Source: Mucilaginibacter sp. SG564 (lineage in GTDB: Bacteria; Bacteroidota; Bacteroidia; Sphingobacteriales; Sphingobacteriaceae). From it: 64,000 nucleotides of DNA. The translations under genes and the position numbers were made by a program. The stretch is from assembly GCF_013149275.1 (NCBI RefSeq), contig NZ_JABGNA010000003.1, forward strand, positions 310,001 through 374,000, in the 5' to 3' direction. Under the pieces are notes generated by a model, which had not been told where the DNA came from, did not search any database, and saw only the letters and a list, made by a program, of their open reading frames with translations. Numbering within the stretch: position 1 is the first letter of the stretch; every line of letters starts with the position of its first letter. This document shows, piece after piece, positions 55,185 to 64,000 of the stretch.

Positions 55185-55426
55185 TAATTGGTTATAGTTA
55201 AAAGTTGATGATTTGCTGCAGCGGTTTTCAACTGTAAAACTCAGGATTGTATATCGGCTTAGTGATAAGGTTAAAGCGGATATAAATGAAATGTACAAGC
55301 ATGGCAATGCCCTGCGAAATGTGTTATTTTTCCAATTCCGTTAAAATTTTAATAAATAATTATTTGATGTATTGACTGCGGTTTAAGCTCCAAATGAGTA
55401 CTGACTTCCATTTGGTTAATTGGTTA
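55185..55426 (-). promoter_or_regulatory. Two TAATTGGTTA motifs before the polysaccharide lyase gene
   Basis: TAATTGGTTA at 55185-55194 and 55417-55426, each inside a 15-base TGGTTAATTGGTTAT. The same 10-mer occurs twice before the GH43 gene. Confidence 0.35.
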
Positions 55427-55689
55427 TTGTACAGGCGGTGAGCACTGTAACATCATATCAAAACTATTTAACTAAAAGATAATATTGCAACAATATCCCG
55501 ATTTTATTTGCGCAATCGTTTTCGTAAAAACCCTCATAATCACACCACTTAAATCTAATTATAGCAAAAACATGGGAGACTGTTGAATACTAACCAGGCC
55601 AATAACGCAGGACTATAAATATCTATTTTTTTGTATTATAATGTAAAATACATCTTTCAACGATTTATTTCTTACCCACTCAATTAATC

Positions 55690-55791
55690 ATGAAAAAGAG
55701 GCCGTTTCGCGGTAACCGCTGTTTGCCTTTAAGGGCAAACTGGCAGGTCACAAAACATCACCTTCTGACCCTCGTCAAGGCCTCTTCATAA
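55690..55791 (+). other. Compact folded element with a coincident 33-codon ORF
   Basis: AAGAGGCC (55696-55703) pairs with GGCCTCTT (55779-55786). Inside are GCGGTAACCGC, GTTTGCC with GGCAAAC, and GGTCA with TGACC: a multi-stem RNA shape. A frame ATG 55690 to TAA 55791 (MKKRPFRGNRCLPLRANWQ...) coincides with it. The rest of the divergent gap 55158-55991 holds no gene. Confidence 0.5.
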
Positions 55792-55991
55792 AAACTTCAT
55801 GAATTACCAAATAAATGACAGAGACTTAAAAAGCTTGTTATTTCTATTATTTAGGCAATATTTGGCTTGGATAAATCTCTTTTTATTAAAATCTTGAACT
55901 TATTTTGTTTGAGGTATTATTTTCTGTATCTAAATAATTACAAAACAGTTGATAGGTAAAACTGTATTTTTACAGCAGTTAAAATTATGTC

Positions 55992-56369
55992 GTGAAAACG
56001 CGGAAACAGATCATAAAGCAATGTATCGTTTTATCACTTTTAGTGATATTACAGGCTATATCTTTGATCCACATCGCTTCGATGCCCAGGTTCTATACTC
56101 CGATCGACAAGTCTCAATCGTCTTCAAGTGTAGATCTTCTTCATAAAAACCAAAGCGCGGGTAATGTAAGGATACCTTTTCAGCGAGGCATCGAAAACAA
56201 CCGTAAAGCTTTAATAACCCCTCCAGATAAGGATTTTGTCCTTATTTTATCTTTCTTTTTAGGTAGCCTTATTTCACTGGCTATAGTTAAAAAACATAAC
56301 ACTCATGTAAGTCAACCAGGTGCACTATCACCGAGTTCATATCTGAGATTGTGTACGCTTAGGATCTGA
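55992..56369 (+). CDS. Hypothetical membrane protein, 125 residues
   Basis: A GTG-started frame with two hydrophobic spans (about 9-30 and 82-100), a signal-like N-terminus and a Ser-rich centre. I know no family for it. It lies 226 bases before the TolC gene of the efflux operon on the same strand. A real gene is likely but not certain, as the frame's codon use is not distinctive to the eye. Confidence 0.5.
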   Translation: MKTRKQIIKQCIVLSLLVILQAISLIHIASMPRFYTPIDKSQSSSSVDLLHKNQSAGNVRIPFQRGIENNRKALITPPDKDFVLILSFFLGSLISLAIVKKHNTHVSQPGALSPSSYLRLCTLRI

Positions 56370-56595
56370 TTCTCTCCTGCTATTTCCTGCTCTAATTGAT
56401 TGAAGCTTCTCATTAACAGAGGTTCCGATTCACGATATGTATTATTCCGGTTTTCATATGGAATAATATCTCAGTTTGTTCAGCTGTTTTTTAAAATCTA
56501 TTGCTCAAAAAACAAGCAGATAATCATCAACTGAACCATCATCCTGATAAAACTAAATACGGATGTGCCGGAAGGCACAAACAATATGTTTTGAA

Positions 56596-58083
56596 ATGAA
56601 CAAAATACATTTTAATATTAAGCACAACCTTTTCGTTGTATTCGCGGGTTTGCTACTCTTATCATTGAGCGCACAGGCGCAAAATGCTAAGCCTAAAACC
56701 AAATCGTTCCCAGTTCCGGAAAATATCCCGGACACTAATAAAGTTGGCTTTCCTGTTATGCCCAACGCTACAAACCCGGGCAACAGCAGCGATCAGTACA
56801 TGACACTGAAACAATGTATCGAGTATGCTATGATCCATCAGCCAGCGTTAAATAAATCACTGATCAATGTCGATATCGCCAAAACAACCAATGCCATTAA
56901 TCTGTCGGCCTGGTTGCCCCAGGCCAATGCCAATGGTAACCTCATCCATTATATACAGCAATCTAACGCCAATATATCAACAGGTGTGGGTACCGGTGGC
57001 ACTACCACCGGCAGTACGGGTACCGGCACTGGCTCAAGCACTAATGTGCGTTCGAGTTATTCCAATACATTTATTCCCGAGCTGGCTGTTACACAAGCTA
57101 TAGTGAGCCCTAATTTATTATATGCTGCTAAAACTGCCCCCTTGCTGGTTAAACAAGCCCAGCAAGTAACTGATAGCACCAAAATATTCCTGGTATCGGC
57201 AGTAAGTAAATCATTCTATAATGTATTGCTTACACTACAGCAGATCAACGTTTTAAAAGAAGACACTACCCGCCTGGGTAAAAACCTTCGCGATACTTAC
57301 CACCAATATAAAGGCGGTATTGTTGATGAAACGGATTATCTGCAGGCAACCATCACCCTCAACAATTCCAGGGCTCAGCTTAAGCAGGCCAATGAAAATG
57401 TGGTACCTCAATACGCTGCTTTAAAACAATTAATGGGTTATGAGCCTGATAAGGATTTTAATGTCAGTATCGATACCGTACAGATGATGAACGATATCCA
57501 GATCGATACTACCAAGCAGCTGCAATATGAAAAACGGATAGAGTATCAACAGATCCAAACCAAAAAGGATTTGCAGCTTCAATTAAGCAGCTATTACAGG
57601 TATCAGTTTTTACCTTCCGTATCGGGATTTTTTAACTACAGTGCACAGTTCGCGAACAACAGTTTTCCGAATCTTTTATCCAAATCCTACCCAAGTTCGT
57701 TGGTAGGTTTATCCATCAGCATACCCATATTTACCGGGTTTGCGCGCCTGCATAATTTGCATAAATCGCATTTGCAGGAACAACTGATCGGTTGGGACGA
57801 GGCGGATCTGAAACTGCAATTACATAAAGAGTATGCCACAGGATTGGCCGATTACCGGAGTAACCTTTACAACTTTAATGTTCAGCAGAAAAACGTGGCC
57901 ATGGCCAAGCGGGTATACTTTGTGGTCGACCTTCAGTACAAACAAGGTATTGTGGCTTACCTGAATGTTATAACCGCCGAATCGAACTTAATTACCGCAG
58001 AAATCAACTACACCAACGCGCTGTTCCAGCTGCTTTCGAGCAAAATCGACCTGGAAAAGGCAATGGGAGATATCACTTATTAA
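56596..58083 (+). CDS. TolC family outer-membrane efflux protein
   Basis: A 495-residue outer-membrane factor. A signal peptide (about 1-29, ending AQAQN) precedes the TolC repeats, with long helices and a Gly/Thr/Ser-rich loop (GTGGTTTGSTGTGTGSS). It would form the trimeric exit duct of the tripartite pump encoded next to it. The ATG at 56596 is chosen. The adaptor gene follows after 17 bases. Confidence 0.92.
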   Translation: MNKIHFNIKHNLFVVFAGLLLLSLSAQAQNAKPKTKSFPVPENIPDTNKVGFPVMPNATNPGNSSDQYMTLKQCIEYAMIHQPALNKSLINVDIAKTTNAINLSAWLPQANANGNLIHYIQQSNANISTGVGTGGTTTGSTGTGTGSSTNVRSSYSNTFIPELAVTQAIVSPNLLYAAKTAPLLVKQAQQVTDSTKIFLVSAVSKSFYNVLLTLQQINVLKEDTTRLGKNLRDTYHQYKGGIVDETDYLQATITLNNSRAQLKQANENVVPQYAALKQLMGYEPDKDFNVSIDTVQMMNDIQIDTTKQLQYEKRIEYQQIQTKKDLQLQLSSYYRYQFLPSVSGFFNYSAQFANNSFPNLLSKSYPSSLVGLSISIPIFTGFARLHNLHKSHLQEQLIGWDEADLKLQLHKEYATGLADYRSNLYNFNVQQKNVAMAKRVYFVVDLQYKQGIVAYLNVITAESNLITAEINYTNALFQLLSSKIDLEKAMGDITY

Positions 58084-58100
58084 TATAAAAAACCAACTCC

Positions 58101-59285
58101 ATGAAAAGAGTATTTTTAAATGCCATTTTTATAAGCCTTACTATTCTGGCAGCGTGCAATAAAAAGCAACCACCCGTTAATCCTGAAGTTCCTGTTAACC
58201 TGTTTAAGGTAAAGGAAAAACATGTGCTGTATTATGATCAATACCCTTCAACTACGGCGGCTCTTAGCCAGGTTACGCTGTTGCCACAGGTACAGGGTGC
58301 TGTAACAGGTATATTTTTTACAGAAGGTACTCATGTAAAAAAAGGTCAGAAATTATACGAGATCGATAAGCGTATATACCAGGACAGCTATGATGCAGCG
58401 GTGGCCAACCGCAAGGTAACCGAAGGCACATTAGTACAATCGCAACAGGATGCCGATCGCTATGATTACCTGAACAAATATAATGCTGTTGCTAAACAAC
58501 TTTATGACCACGCGGTAATTACGCTGCAAAACGCGCAAAGCCAGGTTAAATCGGCAGATCAGGCGGTAAAAACGGCCCGCACAAATTTAAACTACGCTAC
58601 CGTATATGCCCCTTTTGATGGCACCATCGGTTTTAGCCAGGTAAAATTAGGCAACGTGGTTACCAGCGGTTCCACAATGTTGAATACCATATCGACCGAT
58701 GATCCTATGGCTGTTGATTTTGTGATCAACGAAAAGCAGCTACCTCGTTTTGAGCTGTTACAGCAAAACAAACAGCAAACCACCGATTCACTTTTTACCA
58801 TTCTATTGGCTGATAATAGTCTTTATCCCATCAACGGAAAAATTTCGGTGATCGACCGTGCGGTTAATTCACAAACAGGTTCTATTACTATCAGGCTTGT
58901 GTTTCCAAATCCCAAAGGTATGCTTAGGGTTGGGATGAGCTGCGTAGTGCGGGTTCATAACCAGGAGAAAGGTCCGCAGTTGCTGGTTCCGGGCAAAGCC
59001 GTGGTTGAGCAAATGGGCGAATACTTTGTGTATACCGCTAAAGACAGCCTGATGAACAATCCAAAAGCAGGTGCCGACTCTGCCAAGCAAAAGATAAAGA
59101 AACTGGTTGCAGTGCAGAAAAAGGTTCAGGTCGGTCAAACTATAGGACCTAATATGATCATCAAAACTGGTATTAACAGCGGAGACCGGATTGTGGTTGA
59201 CGGCGTGCAGCTTTTACATGATGGCTCACGAATTACAACGGCTAATAAGGTTGGGCCATCAGCCGGTGGCAGGGGCGGACGCTAA
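58101..59285 (+). CDS. RND efflux periplasmic adaptor (membrane fusion protein)
   Basis: The 394-residue adaptor is a lipoprotein (LAACNKK, Cys near 15). The lipoyl-like domain, coiled hairpin and beta-barrel follow, with VTLLPQVQGAVTGIFFTEG and TVYAPFDGTIGFSQVKLGNVV. It joins the inner-membrane RND pump to TolC. Its tail is Gly/Arg-rich (GGRGGR). It lies 47 bases before the first RND gene in the same operon. Confidence 0.92.
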   Translation: MKRVFLNAIFISLTILAACNKKQPPVNPEVPVNLFKVKEKHVLYYDQYPSTTAALSQVTLLPQVQGAVTGIFFTEGTHVKKGQKLYEIDKRIYQDSYDAAVANRKVTEGTLVQSQQDADRYDYLNKYNAVAKQLYDHAVITLQNAQSQVKSADQAVKTARTNLNYATVYAPFDGTIGFSQVKLGNVVTSGSTMLNTISTDDPMAVDFVINEKQLPRFELLQQNKQQTTDSLFTILLADNSLYPINGKISVIDRAVNSQTGSITIRLVFPNPKGMLRVGMSCVVRVHNQEKGPQLLVPGKAVVEQMGEYFVYTAKDSLMNNPKAGADSAKQKIKKLVAVQKKVQVGQTIGPNMIIKTGINSGDRIVVDGVQLLHDGSRITTANKVGPSAGGRGGR

Positions 59286-59332
59286 TAGCATCGCCAAAAA
59301 ACACAATCTGAAATTTTTAGACAAAGTATTGT

Positions 59333-62300
59333 ATGATTGCTAACACCTTCATTAAAAGACCTGTAACGGCTATAGTTATATCTATTGTACTCATCATTAC
59401 CGGTACAGTAAGTATACTGCTTTTACCGATAGACCAATATCCGGATATTACGCCGCCTATTGTACAGGTGAACGGTCAGTTTACCGGTGCCGATGCGCAA
59501 ACCGTTGAACAAACCGTGGCCACCCCTATTGAAGAACAGGTAAACGGAACTCCAGGCATGGAATATATGCAAAGTAATAACACCAATAACGGGCAAATGA
59601 GCATGAACGTGACCTTTAAAATGGGAACAGACATTGACGTTGCCGCACTTGATGTGCAAAACCGGGTGAGTATTGCTACTCCACTGCTACCAGCTGTAGT
59701 AAGCCGTCTTGGCCTTACTGTTCGCGCGGTTAACCCCAGTATGCTGATGATGGTGGCTATTTATGCGCCGAAAGGAACGCATAATATCACCTTTCTGGAT
59801 AACTATACCAATATATTTATTCAGGATGCTTTATTGCGCGTACCAGGTGTAGGCAGTATCAACCGCTTTACCGATGACTTCAGTATGCGTATCTGGATGA
59901 ACCCGGATAAAATGGCTGCTTACAGCTTAACCCCACAGGACGTGATCAATGCCCTTAATGCGCAAAACGTGCAGGTAGCGGCCGGTACGGCCGGTGTGCC
60001 GCCACAGGCATCAAGCCAGACTTATGAGTTGGGTATCCTGGTTAATGGTCGATTGAGCAAAGTATCTGAATTTGAAAAAGTTATTGTAAAAACAGTACCG
60101 GCCACGGGCCAACTGGTTTACCTGAAAGATGTTGCCCGGGTTGAACTGGGTAAGTTTACTTTTTCGAGCAACTCCTTTGTTGATGGGCATAAAGCCTCCT
60201 ATCTGCAAATTTACCAGGCACCGGGCAGTAACGCGTTGGAAACCGCCAACGGTGTATACGCGGCGCTGGCTAAATTGAAAACCAACTTTCCATCGGATGT
60301 AGAATACAAAGTTCCTTTTGAATCGGTTACCGTGGTTAAGGTTTCTATGGAGGATGTGGTAGGAACGCTGTTAAAAACCCTGGCGCTGGTTGCCGTTGTG
60401 GTATTTATTTTTCTGCAAAACTGGCGCTCGACCCTGATCCCGGTACTGGCTATTCCCGTATCTATTTTTGGCACCTTCTGCTTTTTTATCCCCCTGGGCT
60501 TTACCATCAACACCCTAACCATGTTTGGTTTTGTGCTGGCCATTGGTATTGTGGTGGATGATGCCATTATCGTGGTAGAAGCCGTGCAGCATTATATCGA
60601 CCATGATGGCATGTCGGCTAAAGAAGCTACCTACCAGGCCATGAAGGATATCTCGGCACCGGTAATTGCTATCGCGCTGATATTGGCGGCGGTGTTTGTT
60701 CCGGTTGGGTTTATCCCGGGTATTGTGGGGCGCTTGTATCAACAATTCGCCATTACCATCGCCATATCGGTGATCATATCGGCATTTATAGCCCTTTCCT
60801 TAACACCGGCGCTATGTACCCTTCTGTTAAAACCATCACACCTGGATAAAGACGCCAAAGGCATTAACAAATTGTTCTTCAAGTTCAATACCTGGTTTGA
60901 AAAGGTAACCGCCAGTTATACCGAAGGTGTAAGAAAAAGCATCAAGGCATCGCGTTTTGTGGTGATCATTTTGATCTGCATTTGCGTGGGCACCTATTTC
61001 TTATTCCAGAATAAGCCATCGGGCTTTATTCCTTCTGAAGATGATGGCAACCTGTATGTGACCTTCCAGCTACCGCCGGCATCTTCTACCGCGGCTTCTG
61101 TTGATGTAATGTCCAGATTGATGAAAGTTATCGGATCGACACCCGGTGTGGCCCATTACGCGGCTCTATCCGGTCTCAACGTGGTAACCAATGCCAGTAA
61201 CTCCAACAACGGTACTATTTATTGCCAGCTTGCCCCATGGGATGAGCGCAGTAAATCCACCGAGCAGGTACCAGGAATCATTGGCGAGCTGCAAAAACGT
61301 ATTGCTGATGCTGGTATCAGGGATGCCAATGTGGAAGTTATCCAACCATCACCCCTTCCTGGTATTGGTACAACTGTGGGCTTCAGTTTGCAGATAGAAC
61401 AACGCAACACCTCTGATAATTTGCAGGACTTTGAAAAAGTGGTGAAAAACTTTGTTGCCGAAGCCAATAAAAACCCGGTTATCAGCAAGGCGTTTACCTT
61501 TTATACCGCTCACACCCCCAACTATAGCTTAACGGTAGACCGGGAGAAGTGTGAGAAATTAGGTGTAAACGTAGCCGATGTATTCACCACCATCCAGGCG
61601 TATATGGGTAGTCTTTATATCAATGACTTCACCACCTATAACCGAACGTTTCACGTAGTGGTTCAGGCGGATACGGCCTTTAGAAAAGTAGTAAATAACA
61701 TGGATAAATACTATGTACGTAACCAGGCGGGTGATATGGTTCCGCTGGGTACAGTTATCAGTTATAAGCCAGTTGACGCGCCACCACTGATCTCGCATTT
61801 CAACATCTTCCGCACTGCCGAGGTTGATGGTTCTGCAGCACCTGGTCATAGTAGTGGAGAAGCCATTGCTGCCATGCAGGATCTGGCTAAACGGATTTTA
61901 CCACAGGGTTATGAATACGAGTTTTCGGGACTGAGTTATGAGGAGATCAAGGCGGGTTCAACCACTATTTATATATTCATCTTCTCCATCACCTTCGTAT
62001 TCCTGTTCCTGGCGGCTTTGTATGAAAGCTGGTCGGTTCCTTTCTCTGTACTGTTGGCTGTACCGGTAGGCGCTATGGGCGCGATCCTTGCCCTGGTACT
62101 AGTGCCGAGTTTAACCAATAACGTGTACGCGCAGATCGGTCTCATCACATTGATAGGTCTCGCGGCCAAAAACGCGATCCTGATAGTAGAATTTGCCAAG
62201 GTGCGGGTAGATATGGGCGAAGAGCTGATCAAATCAACGCTGGAAGCCGTAAGTCTTCGTTTACGCCCTATCATCATGACCTCCCTTGCCTTCGTTTTGG

Positions 62301-62584
62301 GTGTATTGCCTTTGGTATTGGCAACAGGTGCGGGTGCGGTAGCGCGAAGGACTATCGGTTTTACCGTTTTAGGCGGTATGATAGCGGCTTCAACGCTGGC
62401 CATATTTATTGTACCGGTACTGTTTGTGCTGATAACCCGCTTCTCCTATGGCAAAGAAAAGCTGGAGTATTTACAGGCACACAAAGAAAATCTGAAGGAA
62501 AAAGCAAGAAAAGTTGAAGCTCAAAACATTGATCCCGAACTGGAATATGAGATTGCAAAATCCCGTGAATTACATAAAAGCTAA
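59333..62584 (+). CDS. RND multidrug efflux permease (first)
   Basis: A 1083-residue HAE1-type RND pump with twelve spans and two large periplasmic loops. GIVVDDAIIVVE carries the proton-relay Asp pair and AAKNAILIVEFAK the matching region in the second half. It exports amphiphilic compounds by proton exchange. The start is MIANTFIKRPVTAIVISIVL. A second, closely similar pump gene follows after 5 bases. Confidence 0.95.
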   Translation: MIANTFIKRPVTAIVISIVLIITGTVSILLLPIDQYPDITPPIVQVNGQFTGADAQTVEQTVATPIEEQVNGTPGMEYMQSNNTNNGQMSMNVTFKMGTDIDVAALDVQNRVSIATPLLPAVVSRLGLTVRAVNPSMLMMVAIYAPKGTHNITFLDNYTNIFIQDALLRVPGVGSINRFTDDFSMRIWMNPDKMAAYSLTPQDVINALNAQNVQVAAGTAGVPPQASSQTYELGILVNGRLSKVSEFEKVIVKTVPATGQLVYLKDVARVELGKFTFSSNSFVDGHKASYLQIYQAPGSNALETANGVYAALAKLKTNFPSDVEYKVPFESVTVVKVSMEDVVGTLLKTLALVAVVVFIFLQNWRSTLIPVLAIPVSIFGTFCFFIPLGFTINTLTMFGFVLAIGIVVDDAIIVVEAVQHYIDHDGMSAKEATYQAMKDISAPVIAIALILAAVFVPVGFIPGIVGRLYQQFAITIAISVIISAFIALSLTPALCTLLLKPSHLDKDAKGINKLFFKFNTWFEKVTASYTEGVRKSIKASRFVVIILICICVGTYFLFQNKPSGFIPSEDDGNLYVTFQLPPASSTAASVDVMSRLMKVIGSTPGVAHYAALSGLNVVTNASNSNNGTIYCQLAPWDERSKSTEQVPGIIGELQKRIADAGIRDANVEVIQPSPLPGIGTTVGFSLQIEQRNTSDNLQDFEKVVKNFVAEANKNPVISKAFTFYTAHTPNYSLTVDREKCEKLGVNVADVFTTIQAYMGSLYINDFTTYNRTFHVVVQADTAFRKVVNNMDKYYVRNQAGDMVPLGTVISYKPVDAPPLISHFNIFRTAEVDGSAAPGHSSGEAIAAMQDLAKRILPQGYEYEFSGLSYEEIKAGSTTIYIFIFSITFVFLFLAALYESWSVPFSVLLAVPVGAMGAILALVLVPSLTNNVYAQIGLITLIGLAAKNAILIVEFAKVRVDMGEELIKSTLEAVSLRLRPIIMTSLAFVLGVLPLVLATGAGAVARRTIGFTVLGGMIAASTLAIFIVPVLFVLITRFSYGKEKLEYLQAHKENLKEKARKVEAQNIDPELEYEIAKSRELHKS

Positions 62585-62589
62585 CAAGG

Positions 62590-64000
62590 ATGGTTTCAAA
62601 TACATTTATAAAAAGGCCGGTAACCGCTATTGTTATATCATTAGTATTAATGATAGCGGGACTGATCTGCCTTTTCAATCTGGCGGTTGACCAATATCCT
62701 AATATATCACCGCCAAGTGTGTCGGTAAACGGATCGTATACCGGCGCAGATGCTCAAACAGTTGAGCAAAATCTGGCCACTCCCATCGAAGAGCAGGTAA
62801 ACGGTACACCGGGCATGGAATACATGACCAGTACCAATACCAACAGCGGCAGCATGGGTATAAGGGTAACCTTTAAAATAGGCACCAACGTACATATCGC
62901 CGCGCTTAACGTTCAGAACCGGGTGGGCATAGCCACGCCCTTGCTACCTTCCGTGGTAAGTAAACTGGGGCTGACCGTACGTGCGAGTAACCCCGATCAG
63001 TTAATGCTGGTCGCGATTTACTCACCTAAACGCACCCATAACATCACCTTCCTGGATAACTATACCAATACGTTTATCCAGGATGCCATACTTCGTGTCC
63101 CCGGCGTGGGCGATGTTAGTGCACGTACCGATAATTTCAGTATGCGTATCTGGCTCAATCCGGATAAAATGGCATCTTACAGTTTAACGCCTGCTGATGT
63201 TACTGCTGCCCTTAACGGTCAGAACGTTTACGTTGCAGCTGGTTCTGCAGGTGCTCCACCCCAACAATCCTCACAAACTTTTGAAACGGGAATTTTGGTA
63301 AATGGGATGCTGAGCAAAGTTTCGGACTATGAAAAGATCGTGGTAAAAACCATTCCCGGAACCGGGCAATTGGTTTACCTTAAGGATGTGGCCCGGGTTG
63401 AACTGGGTAAGTTCACCTTCTCCAGTAATGCCTTTGTGGATGGCAACCGGGCATCAACCATACAGGTATATCAATCGCCGGGAAGTAACGCGCTGCAAAC
63501 TGCCGAGAATGTTTACGCGGCATTGGCCAAACTCAAAAAATCCTTCCCAAAAGATGTGGATTATGTGGTTCCCTTTGAATCGATAACCATCATCAAAGTG
63601 TCGATGCAAGAAGTAATAGGCACCCTGGTTAAAGCATTGGCATTAGTGGCTATTGTGGTGTTCCTGTTCCTGCAAAACTGGCGCTCAACACTGATACCTA
63701 TACTGGCTATCCCGGTATCTATTCTGGCAACGTTCATATTTTTTATACCGCTGGGATTTACCATCAATACGCTAACCATGTTTGGCTTTGTGCTGGCTAT
63801 TGGTATTGTGGTGGATGATGCCATTATTGTGGTAGAGGCGGTGCAGCATTATATAGATGAGAAGGGGTTGTCACCCAAGGAAGCTACCTATCAGGCCATG
63901 AAGGAGATCGCCGCACCGGTGATTGCCATAGCATTGATCCTGGCATCGGTATTTGTGCCGGTGGGCTTTATTCCGGGTATTGTGGGGCGTTTGTACCAGC
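62590..64000 (+). CDS. RND multidrug efflux permease (second, cut by window end)
   Basis: The frame opens at ATG 62590 and runs open for 470 codons to the right edge; its end is outside. It is a close parallel of the first pump over this whole length, from SNTFIKRPVTAIVISLVLM to GIVVDDAIIVVEAVQHYID and PGIVGRLYQ. The proton-relay Asp pair is present. Two RND genes behind one TolC and one adaptor recall MdtBC, which works as a mixed trimer; here that is inference. Confidence 0.93.
   Translation, partial: MVSNTFIKRPVTAIVISLVLMIAGLICLFNLAVDQYPNISPPSVSVNGSYTGADAQTVEQNLATPIEEQVNGTPGMEYMTSTNTNSGSMGIRVTFKIGTNVHIAALNVQNRVGIATPLLPSVVSKLGLTVRASNPDQLMLVAIYSPKRTHNITFLDNYTNTFIQDAILRVPGVGDVSARTDNFSMRIWLNPDKMASYSLTPADVTAALNGQNVYVAAGSAGAPPQQSSQTFETGILVNGMLSKVSDYEKIVVKTIPGTGQLVYLKDVARVELGKFTFSSNAFVDGNRASTIQVYQSPGSNALQTAENVYAALAKLKKSFPKDVDYVVPFESITIIKVSMQEVIGTLVKALALVAIVVFLFLQNWRSTLIPILAIPVSILATFIFFIPLGFTINTLTMFGFVLAIGIVVDDAIIVVEAVQHYIDEKGLSPKEATYQAMKEIAAPVIAIALILASVFVPVGFIPGIVGRLYQ

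Noticed and set aside
55690-55791. A tRNA-like cloverleaf
   Set aside because: The outer stem and three inner stems recall a tRNA, but no T-loop (GTTCGA type) or proper anticodon arm is present.

Overview
The window looks like chromosomal DNA of a free-living Bacteroidota bacterium of the Sphingobacteriaceae, most like Mucilaginibacter or Pedobacter. The grounds are the gene families (DUF4296, DUF4905, head-GIN DUF2807, YitT, PorT-like barrels, GH43 and CE2 secreted enzymes, RND pumps), the TAnnTTTG type of -7 promoter element, the scarcity of strong Shine-Dalgarno sites, and the many short palindromic and word-like repeats between genes. I found no rRNA, tRNA, CRISPR array, transposase or phage genes. 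The assignment is inference from gene content, not from a marker gene.

Layout. 1-18.7 kb is mostly housekeeping: Dps, a LysM protein with uridine kinase, both subunits of a 3-oxoacid CoA-transferase, a CE2-type esterase, MutS2 with a DUF4296 lipoprotein, a YggS PLP protein, GNAT, RsiV-like and aspartate kinase genes, a YitT protein, an outer-membrane barrel, a FabH-like synthase, and metE behind a cobalamin riboswitch. 18.7-29.1 kb is accessory: two HxlR regulators, a metallo-hydrolase, a small ferredoxin, an SDR with an AraC regulator, an aminoglycoside-phosphotransferase-like kinase, a GH43 enzyme with a fascin-like tail, and a DHA2 exporter with a TetR gene. 29.4-31.6 kb is katG.

31.7-35.7 kb is one 1311-residue gene, the most unusual object here: about fourteen QxW lectin repeats, then a hydrophobic helical segment, then a beta-rich tail, with no signal peptide. 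I read it as a candidate lectin-type cytotoxin or binding protein of unknown activity. 36-46.5 kb holds stress and regulator genes (MarR, YciI, AraC, Crp), an alcohol dehydrogenase broken by a single-base frameshift, two MFS-type or cupin loci and a YncE-like propeller. 46.6-55.2 kb has lipoproteins, an MFS exporter with MarR, a truncated protease remnant beside a group III truncated globin, a GH25 lysozyme, a GluQ-type synthetase and a PL14-like polysaccharide lyase. From 56.6 kb to the right edge runs a TolC - adaptor - RND - RND efflux operon whose second pump is cut by the window end.

Main points of interest: the lectin-repeat protein; the B12 riboswitch with a visible candidate expression platform; a seven-copy, exactly 10-bp repeat upstream of an MFS gene; a 14-copy GGCTAAA array; perfect 25- and 28-bp inverted repeats; a compact folded element that coincides with a 33-codon ORF; diverged direct repeats around the GH43 gene carrying a TetR-tail remnant; and an ECF-sigma-like promoter in front of a truncated gene. 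Start codons were moved to internal ATGs where the longest open frame runs upstream into repeats or uses a non-ATG start.
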